Origin: Cyclobacteriaceae bacterium YHN15
GTDB lineage: Bacteria > Bacteroidota > Bacteroidia > Cytophagales > Cyclobacteriaceae
NCBI GenBank assembly: GCA_003797895.1
Contig: RKQB01000007.1
Location: 234,306 to 298,305 of the forward strand
DNA length: 64,000 bases
Direction: 5' to 3'
Every line of letters starts with the position of its first letter. The first letter of the stretch is position 1. The notes beneath the pieces were generated by a model. That model had not been told where the DNA came from. It did no database searches and saw only the letters and a program-made list of their open reading frames with translations. Made by a program: the position numbers and the translations under genes. Below are positions 8,792 through 16,036 of the stretch, in pieces.

Positions 8792-9646
8792 ATGAAAAAT
8801 TTAATTAAATCTGTTTTTTTTGGCCTTATTTCTGTGATCTTAGCCACTTCCTGTGATATGGAAAGCAATTCAGACACATCTATCAAAGCCGGACATGCAA
8901 AAGTGAACTTCTACCTTATTGATGCCCCTGCAAATTACGATGAGGTTTGGATTGAAGTGTTGAGTGTTGAAGTGCTAATGAAAGGAAATAATGAAGATAA
9001 CGGCAGCGCATGGATCAACCTTCCATATGAAAGTCAGGATCAAAAAATAAACTTGCTTTCCCTTACCGGAGGCACATCTGAGCACTTAGGTGAACTGGAA
9101 ATTCCTGCTGGTGAAATATCCCAAATTCGACTGATTTTAGGAGAGGACAATTACTTGATGCAAGGGGGAAACAGATTGGATCTAAAAACTCCCAGTGCGC
9201 AGCAAAGCGGTTTAAAACTAAAAGTGGATAAGCCTTTGAATGAAGGTATTGCCTACGACTTGGTCATAGACTTTGACGCTTCCAGGTCAATTGTGAAAGC
9301 TGGTAATTCAGGACTATATATTCTTAAACCAGTTTTGAGGGTAATTGCTGAAGAATCCGCTACTATAGAGGGTACTGTTCTTCCCCTTGCAGCAGGTCCT
9401 GTAGTGGTTTCTGCATTAATTGAAGAAGATTCTGTTGGAACCTTTGCAGATGAAAATGGTAAATTTGTGATCCGGGGATTAAAAGCAGGTGATTATACCC
9501 TGATTTTCACACCAAATGAAGATTACCAGGAAAAAACTCTTGAAGATCCTGTGACTACCCAACTTGGACAGGTTATCAATATCGGGCCTGTCGAACTTGA
9601 GGAGGCAGTGGAGGAAGAACCTGAGGAGAATGAAGAAGGAGAATAA
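8792..9646 (+). CDS. DUF4382 lipoprotein, first of two
   Basis: The 284-residue protein starts with a lipoprotein signal (hydrophobic stretch ending LATSC, lipid-accepting Cys21). A DUF4382 domain (about 35-170) contains the family's YDEVWIEVLSVEV and LGELEIPAGEISQIRLIL segments. A carboxypeptidase-regulatory-like beta-sandwich follows (about 190-265) and then a very acidic tail (EEAVEEEPEENEEGE). DUF4382 proteins are exported proteins of unknown function in Bacteroidota and other phyla. A terminator follows immediately, and a paralogue lies next to it at 9728. Confidence 0.85.
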   Translation: MKNLIKSVFFGLISVILATSCDMESNSDTSIKAGHAKVNFYLIDAPANYDEVWIEVLSVEVLMKGNNEDNGSAWINLPYESQDQKINLLSLTGGTSEHLGELEIPAGEISQIRLILGEDNYLMQGGNRLDLKTPSAQQSGLKLKVDKPLNEGIAYDLVIDFDASRSIVKAGNSGLYILKPVLRVIAEESATIEGTVLPLAAGPVVVSALIEEDSVGTFADENGKFVIRGLKAGDYTLIFTPNEDYQEKTLEDPVTTQLGQVINIGPVELEEAVEEEPEENEEGE

Positions 9647-9652
9647 ATAAAT

Positions 9653-9680
9653 AAAGCCCGGTAAACCCGGGCTTTTTTAT
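9653..9680 (+). terminator. Rho-independent terminator after first DUF4382 gene
   Basis: A perfect 9-bp stem, AAAGCCCGG at 9653-9661 and CCGGGCTTT at 9667-9675, has a 5-nt loop and a run of T. It begins seven bases after the stop codon. Confidence 0.9.
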
Positions 9681-9727
9681 TCCTTTTTTTTTAACTCATT
9701 TCTAATCAATCTTTTCTATTTTTGAGG

Positions 9728-10534
9728 GTGAAAAAAGCATTCTTATATACTGTCCTCGCACTCTTTCTCTTTGTATCCTGTACAGAGGATAATATAGGAA
9801 ACCAGGCTTTGGCGAATATTTTCATTATTGGATCGCCTGGTGAATTTGATGAAGTCTGGTTGGAAATACTGGGTGTTGAGGTCAAAACTACCGGAACAAG
9901 AGGATCCGATAATGCCACCCCTGTTTTTCTTCCAAATATCCAAGGTGACAAAAGGGTCAACGTCGGAAGTCTGGTGGGGTCTTCCCAGTTTTTGGTAGGC
10001 CGAGGTGAGTTCTCGGAAGGTGCCATCATTGAAATGACACTGAAATTGGGAAATGACAATTTTGTTATTGTGGGGGGTGAACGTTTACCACTAACTTTCG
10101 ATTCACCAGCATCTTCAAGTCCCACTTTTTCGGTTAACTTCCCTTTAAACGGGGGGATATCCCATGACCTTTTTTTTGACTTTGAACCCTTCCGTTCTAT
10201 CCAAATTAATCAAGGTCCGGAAATCAGATTAACTTTAGACCCCGTTTTAAGGACTTTCACTTCCTTAAATACAGGAATTGTAGCAGGAAACGTTTTACCA
10301 ACGGGGCAGCGAGCCGCCATCCTTGCAGTACTCAATAATCAAATTGGAGCATCTACTGAAACTATCCGAAGCTCTGGGAATTTTTCTTTAAGGGGTTTGA
10401 AAGAGGATTCCCTATATCAGGTATATATTTTCCCATTCAATAATGCCTACTTGCCAGACACATTGGACAGTGTTTCTGTTACTATTTGGAAGACAACACA
10501 ATTGGGGAATATCAACTTAAGGTTAAAAGAGTAA
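9728..10534 (+). CDS. DUF4382 lipoprotein, second of two
   Basis: This paralogue of the upstream protein has the same order: lipobox (LFVSC), DUF4382 domain with FDEVWLEILGVEV at about 35-47, and a C-terminal regulatory-like sandwich (NFSLRGLKEDSLYQVYIFP). There is no ATG near the signal peptide. The frame offers TTG at 9722 or GTG at 9728; GTG is chosen because it gives a standard basic N-terminus. It lacks the acidic tail of its neighbour. ribD starts four bases after its stop, so the two are probably co-transcribed, though no functional link is known. Function unknown; likely an outer-membrane or periplasmic lipoprotein. Confidence 0.8.
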   Translation: MKKAFLYTVLALFLFVSCTEDNIGNQALANIFIIGSPGEFDEVWLEILGVEVKTTGTRGSDNATPVFLPNIQGDKRVNVGSLVGSSQFLVGRGEFSEGAIIEMTLKLGNDNFVIVGGERLPLTFDSPASSSPTFSVNFPLNGGISHDLFFDFEPFRSIQINQGPEIRLTLDPVLRTFTSLNTGIVAGNVLPTGQRAAILAVLNNQIGASTETIRSSGNFSLRGLKEDSLYQVYIFPFNNAYLPDTLDSVSVTIWKTTQLGNINLRLKE

Positions 10535-10538
10535 ACCA

Positions 10539-11564
10539 ATGGATCAGGATGAAAAGTTTATGCTGAGAGCCATAGAGCTTGCCGAGATGGGCAGAGGGAA
10601 GGTGAGCCCCAATCCTATGGTTGGCTGTGTCCTGGTGCATGATGGACAGATTATAGGTGAGGGATTCCACGAATTCTACGGAGGTCCCCATGCTGAGCCC
10701 AAAGCCATTGCCTCAGTAAGCCAAAAAGAATTAATCCCGGAATCAACGGCCTATGTTAGTCTGGAACCTTGTGCCCATTGGGGAAAAACTCCCCCCTGTG
10801 CCAACTTACTGGTAAAGGAAGGAGTCAAAAAAGTTGTAATCGGAGCTCTTGACAGTAATCCTTTAGTGGGAGGAAAAGGGATCAATATTCTGAAAACAGG
10901 TGGAATTGAAGTAGTTTCAGGCATATTGGCATCGAAGGTTCGGGCTCAAAATATCCGGTTTTTCACCTACATGGAGAAACAAAGACCTTATATAATTCTT
11001 AAATGGGCACAAACCCGGGATAATTTTATAGCAAAGAACAATTACGATTCAAAATGGATCAGTAATGTTTACAGTAGGCAGTTGGTTCATAAATGGCGAA
11101 GCCAGGAAGATGCGATCATGGTAGGAACCCAAACAGCTAAGTATGATAATCCACGACTAAATGTCCGTGACTGGAATGGGAAAAACCCATTAAGAATTGT
11201 GATTGACAGAACGCTTAGCCTTGATTCAGATCTCCATTTATTTGACCAGAGCCAGGCTACTATCTGTTATAACCAAATTAAATCTGAAGTTCTAAATAAT
11301 TTAGAATGGGTAAAACTGCAAATGGGTTTTGAAATTGAGCATATTTTGGAAGATTTGTTTGCAAAAAAAATTCAAAGTATCATCGTTGAAGGAGGTGCTC
11401 AGCTTCTCAACAAATTTATCCAATTGGAACTTTGGGACGAAGCGAGGGTTATTGTTGGAATGAATGAGTTTGGAACTGGAATTTCAGCTCCATTGATTGG
11501 TGGAAGAATAAAAGAAGAATTGGACATTCAAGGGGATAAATTAAGCATACGCTCACCAATCTAA
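10539..11564 (+). CDS. ribD: Bifunctional riboflavin biosynthesis deaminase/reductase RibD
   Basis: The 341-residue protein carries the zinc deaminase motif HAEPKA at about 51-56 with Cys78 and Cys87 in PCAHWGKTPPC. A reductase domain follows from about residue 145 (ILKWAQTRDNFIA, GTQTAKYDNPRLNVR, VEGGAQLLNKF). It performs the second and third steps of riboflavin synthesis: pyrimidine deamination followed by side-chain reduction with NADPH. The length is typical of the family. No other rib genes are in the window. It follows the DUF4382 gene by four bases and precedes the GAF-domain reductase by 41 bp. Confidence 0.95.
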   Translation: MDQDEKFMLRAIELAEMGRGKVSPNPMVGCVLVHDGQIIGEGFHEFYGGPHAEPKAIASVSQKELIPESTAYVSLEPCAHWGKTPPCANLLVKEGVKKVVIGALDSNPLVGGKGINILKTGGIEVVSGILASKVRAQNIRFFTYMEKQRPYIILKWAQTRDNFIAKNNYDSKWISNVYSRQLVHKWRSQEDAIMVGTQTAKYDNPRLNVRDWNGKNPLRIVIDRTLSLDSDLHLFDQSQATICYNQIKSEVLNNLEWVKLQMGFEIEHILEDLFAKKIQSIIVEGGAQLLNKFIQLELWDEARVIVGMNEFGTGISAPLIGGRIKEELDIQGDKLSIRSPI

Positions 11565-11605
11565 TTTATTCGTGTTGAACTAAAAAATCATTTACCCGAT
11601 AGATA

Positions 11606-12088
11606 ATGGCAGAATCAATTTTCATCCCGGAAAGGGCAACAAAAAAAGAGAAATATGAATCCATATTGCCTCAGATTGAATCTTTGATTTCATCAGAAAC
11701 GGATTCCTATGCCAATCTTGCCAATACTGCAGCTGTCCTTAAAGAAGTCTTTGATTTCTTCTGGGTCGGTTTTTACCTTGTAAAAGACAACCAATTGGTA
11801 CTAGGGCCTTTCCAGGGGCCATTAGCTTGCACAAGGATTGGACTTGGGAAAGGAGTTTGTGGAACAGCCTGGAAAGAAGCTAAAACACAACTGGTGCCGG
11901 ATGTTGAAGCCTTTCCCGGACATATTGCCTGTAGTTCTGCTTCTAAATCCGAAATCGTGGTGCCTGGTCTTAAAGAAGGAAAGGTGTGGATAGTCCTTGA
12001 TGTGGACAGCGACAAATTAAATGACTTTGATCTAGAAGATGCCCGATTTCTTGAAAAACTCATGGAATTGGTCAGCAAGTATTGCTAA
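11606..12088 (+). CDS. Free methionine-(R)-sulfoxide reductase (GAF domain)
   Basis: The 160-residue protein is a single GAF domain with the three conserved cysteines of the fRMsr family at 75 (ACTRIG), 85 (GVCGTAW) and 109 (IACSSAS). These enzymes reduce free methionine-R-sulfoxide using thioredoxin and protect against oxidation in the cytosol. The spacing matches the characterised E. coli enzyme. It probably shares a transcript with ribD. The heptamer array B lies downstream. Confidence 0.92.
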   Translation: MAESIFIPERATKKEKYESILPQIESLISSETDSYANLANTAAVLKEVFDFFWVGFYLVKDNQLVLGPFQGPLACTRIGLGKGVCGTAWKEAKTQLVPDVEAFPGHIACSSASKSEIVVPGLKEGKVWIVLDVDSDKLNDFDLEDARFLEKLMELVSKYC

Positions 12089-12122
12089 TATTCATTTTGA
12101 CAAGTAATTGAATTTATCTAAT

Positions 12123-12178
12123 TCATAATTTGTAATTATTCTTTGATAATTGGGATTTGAAGTTTGGAGTTGTGATTT
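12123..12178. repeat. Heptamer-period array B
   Basis: Eight in-phase 7-bp units, degenerate around TTGGAAT / TGATAAT, fill the space between the convergent fRMsr and LOG-family genes. Individual units differ at one to three positions, but the 7-bp phase is kept without a slip. Confidence 0.55.
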
Positions 12179-12179
12179 T

Positions 12180-12752
12180 TCATCTGACTTCCCATTTTTC
12201 AATATACTTTGGTTCAAAAGCAGCCATTTTATCAAGAATTTCAGAGGGATTATCGCCGACTATCAATAAATCCATTTGTGCCTGATGCAAAAATCCTTCC
12301 TGAACTGCATGCTGCAAAAATAATAGAAGGCCATCATAATATCCACCCACATTATATAAAGCCAATGGCTTTTGTATATAGGCCAACTGATTCAACGTCA
12401 TAATCTCAAATAATTCCTCAAAAGTGCCTATTCCACCAGGCATAGCAATAAAACCATCTCCCTTTTCAGCCATCAACCACTTCCTGTCCCTCATCGTTTC
12501 CACTACAGTCAGCTCTGTACACCCTTTGTGTGCCACTTCAATATCTACCAACTTCTTGGGAATAATTCCATATACCTCCATACCTGACGCCAGCATGGCA
12601 TCTGCAATCACACCCATCAGACCTACATTTCCAGCTCCATACACCAATGATAATTTCCTTTTGATCATTTCATTTGCCAGTGCCAAAGCCCCATCCGAAT
12701 AGGTTAGCTTTTTCCCTTTATTGGAGCCACAGTAAACAGTTATTTTTTTCAT
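12180..12752 (-). CDS. LOG-family nucleotide 5'-monophosphate phosphoribohydrolase (TIGR00730)
   Basis: The protein has the family signature PGGIGTFEELFE at about 105-116, the preceding MRDRK at 87-91, and a Rossmann-like N-terminus (VYCGSNKG). Such enzymes cleave AMP or cytokinin monophosphates to free base and ribose phosphate, or act in nucleotide salvage. The frame is open to 12812, but the added residues run through the terminator of the next gene, so ATG 12752 (MKKITVYCGS, 190 residues) is the start. The bases just before it (TAACTTTA, then five bases, then ATG) resemble a -7 box placed very close to the start. Confidence 0.9.
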   Translation of the reverse strand: MKKITVYCGSNKGKKLTYSDGALALANEMIKRKLSLVYGAGNVGLMGVIADAMLASGMEVYGIIPKKLVDIEVAHKGCTELTVVETMRDRKWLMAEKGDGFIAMPGGIGTFEELFEIMTLNQLAYIQKPLALYNVGGYYDGLLLFLQHAVQEGFLHQAQMDLLIVGDNPSEILDKMAAFEPKYIEKWEVR

Positions 12753-12763
12753 AAAGGTAAAGT

Positions 12764-12799
12764 TATAAAAAGAGGCTGTTTCATAAATAGAAACAGCCT
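12764..12799 (-). terminator. Terminator for the coiled-coil gene
   Basis: A 10-bp stem, AGGCTGTTTC at 12773-12782 and GAAACAGCCT at 12790-12799, has a 7-nt loop. On the minus strand it is followed by CTTTTTA. It ends transcription coming from 12911-13498 before the LOG-family gene. Confidence 0.85.
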
Positions 12800-12910
12800 T
12801 CATTTTATTCAAGCGATATCTGAATCAAATTTCTTTCAGTTAAATATTAGGTGCTTGCTTTATCTGATTTATAATATAGCCTCTAAATTTTTTTTATGAC
12901 CCATCAGGAT

Positions 12911-13498
12911 TTAAATGATTTTTTGGTTGAGTGCATCCACCAATTCTCTTTTTAGTTTTCTTTCTCTTTCCAACGTGTTTTTCCTGTGCTGGTCAAATTC
13001 CTCCCTGGTTTCTTCCAAATCTTTTCTCGCCTTGGAGATCACTTTATGACTTTGGCTATATTGATATAAGAAAAACAAAAATGCCCCCAAGAGACCAAGT
13101 ACAATGGTCCACATCAAACTACTGTAAGCAGACTTATGAATGGGTATGCCCAAAAATGAAAAGCTATCCCTCGCTTCTTCAGCTTTTAGCAATTCTTCCT
13201 GAACTTCTGAAATCTGAGCTTCCAACTTTGCTATCTGCTCCCGATTTTGTTTTAAATCAATATTGATACTGGCCAATTCATCTTTAAAGACATTCAAAGA
13301 ATCTGTTACATTTTTCCTTAGTCTATCCAGGTTTGCCTTTTTTACGACCTTGAACTCCTGATAATTATTTGATACAGAATTTAAATAATCAAATTGACTG
13401 GAAATGGTACCACTGTTTAATGACCCTTCTTCTTGGGCAGATAAGCCTCCATTAAGACTAAAAAAAGCAATAATTACAATAAGTAGGTAATTTTTCAT
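12911..13498 (-). CDS. Membrane-anchored coiled-coil protein of unknown function
   Basis: The protein of about 195 residues begins with a signal peptide (hydrophobic to LSAQ). A heptad-rich coiled coil covers about 50-110 (KDELASINIDLKQNREQIAKL), one transmembrane helix about 128-148 (LMWTIVLGLLGAFLFFLY), and a second charged coiled coil the C-terminus (LEETREEFDQHRKNTLERE). This puts the first coil in the periplasm and the second in the cytoplasm, if the signal peptide is cleaved. No family was recognised. ATG at 13498 is preferred to the upstream ATG 13504. Confidence 0.7.
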   Translation of the reverse strand: MKNYLLIVIIAFFSLNGGLSAQEEGSLNSGTISSQFDYLNSVSNNYQEFKVVKKANLDRLRKNVTDSLNVFKDELASINIDLKQNREQIAKLEAQISEVQEELLKAEEARDSFSFLGIPIHKSAYSSLMWTIVLGLLGAFLFFLYQYSQSHKVISKARKDLEETREEFDQHRKNTLERERKLKRELVDALNQKII

Positions 13499-13796
13499 TA
13501 GCAATAAGTGGATTTAGTATATTATAGCTATTCTTTGTTTCAGAACTTGGATTGTTTTTATAAGCTTATCAATAAATATGCCCTTTTTGAATGAAATTAA
13601 CAAAAATTTGAAGAAAAAAAGTGCATTTTTTGAAGAAAATATAATAAAATTCAATTTTATGCTTATCAATAGACAATTTTAATATTTGTAATTCAGGGCA
13701 TTATCAACAGGAGTTGATTTTCCCAAAAAGTATTATTTTTCGGGAAATAAATCTTATATTCCTTGATAAAAAAATCAGAAAAAGCCCAAATCAGAA

Positions 13797-14186
13797 ATGA
13801 ACTCATCCTTGTTTTTAGATATTGCCGACTATTTTTTTCTGATCTTTCATTCATCATTGATTATGTTCAATTTATTTGCCTGGATCTGGAAGCCGCTACG
13901 TAAATGGCATCTACTTACAATATCCCTGACTTTTATTTCGTGGATTTTTTTGGGAATTTGGTACGGGTGGGGATATTGTCCATTGACTGATTGGCATTGG
14001 GAAATCTTAAGAAAAAAAGGGATAACGGGTCTGCCAAATTCCTATATCAGTTATTTACTGGAAAGGTTACTTGGAATAAACCTGCCCCCTCAAGTGGTTG
14101 ACATTTTGACCCTTAGTTTAGCTTTCATGGCATTGCTTGTTTCTTTATTTGTCAATTTCCGGAAAAAGAAGGCCAAAAATGACTGA
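13797..14186 (+). CDS. DUF2784 family small membrane protein
   Basis: The 129-residue protein has four hydrophobic segments and the conserved DUF2784 core CPLTDWHWEILRKKG followed by SYISYLLERLLG. Proteins of this family are inner-membrane proteins of unknown function. The upstream 292 bp (13505-13796) is very AT-rich and divergent from the coiled-coil gene. A TTG with TATTTTTC 17 bp later (13713-13740) is a possible promoter. The TPR gene follows after 48 bp. Confidence 0.8.
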   Translation: MNSSLFLDIADYFFLIFHSSLIMFNLFAWIWKPLRKWHLLTISLTFISWIFLGIWYGWGYCPLTDWHWEILRKKGITGLPNSYISYLLERLLGINLPPQVVDILTLSLAFMALLVSLFVNFRKKKAKND

Positions 14187-14234
14187 GCTTAAAGATTGGA
14201 ACATACTTCCTGTTTTTTCCTTTATATTTAAATC

Positions 14235-15434
14235 ATGAGAGTTAAATTGATGTTTTGGCTACTTCTAATCTTCCAGGCCAACGCAAATGCCCAATACCAA
14301 AAAATAGATAAACGGATTGAAGATGCCCTTAAAACATGGGAATCAGGAAATGATCTAGAAGCCTACCATATTTTTAGCGAAATTATAAGGGATAGACCAT
14401 TTTTTGCCGAAGCTTATTTTTATCGGGCCCTGGTCAGCGAAAATGCCGGAGATCTTCAGGGAGCTTTGTTGGATTATAATATCCAACTTGAACTTGATCC
14501 AAACAATAGGGAGGGAACATTTGCGAGAGGTTTATTAAGGTACAAACTACAACTCTACGACCAGGCCAAAACAGATTTTAAAAATCTCCTATTCATGCCA
14601 AAAGGTGAAACCAGAACTATACTATACCAAAGGCCTTCCTATCAAACCGGGGTCAGTGATATTCTGACCCAACAAAGTAGACAGGATGATTTGATTTATT
14701 TCCATTTAGGTTTAGCAAGCATAGGCTCAGAGGAATATCTTGATGCCATACAAAGCTTCAATCAAGCTTTGAAATTTGACCAGTTCAACCCTGACTATTT
14801 GTTGAACAGAGGAAGAGCGAAAAAAATGGCTGGAATGACCGAATCGGCTGAAGAGGATTTTTTACTTGCCCTTGCAATTGACCCTTACCATCCAAAGGGC
14901 CACCAATTGTTGGGGGAATTAGCGAGGGAAAGTGGAAACTTTCAAAAGGCAGAAGAATATTACTCTAAATCTATAGCAGAGGAACCTGAATTTATTTTAC
15001 CCTACAAACAAAGGGGGTACCAAAGGTTAATTGGAGGTCAATACGAAGCGGCATTGGAGGATTTTGAAGAAGTGATTTCCCTTCAGCCCAATGATGTGGA
15101 AACATTGATCCTAAGGGGCAATGTCCTGGAAAAAATGGGGAATTGGGAATTGGCTATGAGGGATTATGAAAAAGTGCTTGATTTAGAATCAACCAATGCA
15201 AAAGCCTATTTTGGAAAAGGAAACGTACATTACCAAAATAATGATTTTGAACAAGCCATTGGGGCTTATACACTCGCTATCTACTATCAAGAGGGATTTG
15301 GGGAAGCTTATTATCAAAGAGGGATTTCAAATTATAGGTTGGACAATAAAAATTTAGCCTGTCAGGATTTGATAGAGGCCATGCAACATGATATTGAAGC
15401 TGCTAAGGTCGGTTTTAACAAAATTTGTCACTAA
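14235..15434 (+). CDS. Periplasmic tetratricopeptide-repeat protein
   Basis: The 399-residue protein has a signal peptide (MFWLLLIFQANANAQ) and at least seven TPR units through residues 30-380. Examples are AEAYFYRALVSENAGDLQGALLDYNIQLELDPN and AYFGKGNVHYQNNDFEQAIGAYTLAI. Such repeats are protein-interaction scaffolds. No catalytic domain is present. A -7-like TATATTTA lies four bases before the ATG. The tRNA-like genes begin 222 bp downstream and are probably a separate unit. Confidence 0.88.
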   Translation: MRVKLMFWLLLIFQANANAQYQKIDKRIEDALKTWESGNDLEAYHIFSEIIRDRPFFAEAYFYRALVSENAGDLQGALLDYNIQLELDPNNREGTFARGLLRYKLQLYDQAKTDFKNLLFMPKGETRTILYQRPSYQTGVSDILTQQSRQDDLIYFHLGLASIGSEEYLDAIQSFNQALKFDQFNPDYLLNRGRAKKMAGMTESAEEDFLLALAIDPYHPKGHQLLGELARESGNFQKAEEYYSKSIAEEPEFILPYKQRGYQRLIGGQYEAALEDFEEVISLQPNDVETLILRGNVLEKMGNWELAMRDYEKVLDLESTNAKAYFGKGNVHYQNNDFEQAIGAYTLAIYYQEGFGEAYYQRGISNYRLDNKNLACQDLIEAMQHDIEAAKVGFNKICH

Positions 15435-15615
15435 AATCCCCCTTTTTAAATAACCTCTTTGATTTTCATCGGAAATTTAATTTCCAATTTATCAATCCAG
15501 ACACTATTTGAAAGTTAATATTTTACGATTCATCAATTTATCATGTATATTTTTAAATATAATGTATTTTTTATATTATTTATTTACAAATATTTTAATA
15601 AAAAGAATGTTTTAT

Positions 15616-15623
15616 TAACTTTG
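15616..15623 (+). promoter_or_regulatory. Candidate -7 box for the tRNA-like genes
   Basis: TAACTTTG fits TAnnTTTG exactly, 33 bp before the first tRNA-like gene. The region upstream is extremely A/T-rich, as is usual for strong stable-RNA promoters, but no TTG is found at the -33 position. Confidence 0.5.
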
Positions 15624-15656
15624 AATTATCAAAAAAGACAAAAGGTCTTCACATAC

Positions 15657-15780
15657 TGTAGGATGTTGAAACTGGCAGACAAGCCCTCCTGTCTCGAGGG
15701 TGGGGATTCCAGCATAAAGCAAACATGGAGCTCGTGTTTTGCCTAACTGCCCCGTGGAGGTTCGAATCCTTCTCCTACAG
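15657..15780 (+). tRNA. tRNA-like gene with giant variable arm, copy 1 (anticodon GUC by fold)
   Basis: The 124 nt fold into a class II cloverleaf. The acceptor is TGTAGGA with TCCTACA. U8 is at 15664. The D-stem is TTG with CAA, and its loop contains the invariant GG (ACTGGCAGA). The anticodon stem is CCCTC with GAGGG and its 7-nt loop is CTGTCTC. The T-arm GGAGG / CCTTC has loop TTCGAAT, and the discriminator is G15780. The variable region (15701-15755) is 55 nt, closed by GGGG / CCCC, with an inner stem GCAAACA / TGTTTTGC that contains one bulge. CCA is not encoded, as in the tRNA-Val gene of this window. The loop gives anticodon GUC, yet an Asp tRNA would be class I with a short variable loop. 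Identity is therefore unresolved; it may not act in translation. Confidence 0.75.
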
Positions 15781-15837
15781 CTTAAAAATTGACTGAAAAT
15801 AGGCATAAGGCCATTTTCTTATTTGAAAACTTTATAC

Positions 15838-15961
15838 TGTAGGATGTTGAAACTGGCAGACAAGCCCTCCTGTCTCGGGGGTGGGGATTCCAGCATAAAG
15901 CAAACATGGAGCTCGTGTTTTGCCTAACTGCCCCGTGGAGGTTCGAATCCTTCTCCTACAG
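15838..15961 (+). tRNA. tRNA-like gene with giant variable arm, copy 2
   Basis: This is a second 124-nt copy, 57 bp after the first. The only difference I see is A to G in the 3' side of the anticodon stem (position 15877, matching 15697 in copy 1). It changes an A-U pair to a tolerated G-U wobble, so the fold is kept. Only a few bases outside the mature ends are shared: ATAC before and CT after. The duplication is thus nearly exactly the RNA gene. A terminator follows at 15994-16025. Confidence 0.75.
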
Positions 15962-15993
15962 CTGGTTATTTTGGGTTTATTGTTAATTGACTA

Positions 15994-16025
15994 AAGCTGT
16001 GAGATATTGTTTCGCAGCTTTTTTT
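15994..16025 (+). terminator. Terminator of the tRNA-like pair
   Basis: An 8-bp stem, AAGCTGTG at 15994-16001 and CGCAGCTT at 16013-16020, includes one G-U pair and is followed by a run of seven T. It lies 33 bp after the second copy and supports transcription of the pair as one unit. Confidence 0.8.
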
Positions 16026-16036
16026 ATTTCTTCCAT

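Noticed and set aside
15543..15746. Open frame of 67 codons on the plus strand
   Set aside because: It runs through the first tRNA-like gene and an A/T-rich leader, has no conserved features, and is not repeated in copy 2.
15701..15755. Group I intron inside the tRNA-like gene
   Set aside because: Known bacterial tRNA introns are over 200 nt and interrupt the anticodon loop. This 55-nt segment lies in the variable region and has no intron core motifs.
15615..15806. Open frame of 63 codons on the minus strand over the tRNA-like gene
   Set aside because: It is the complement of a structured RNA and has no protein features.
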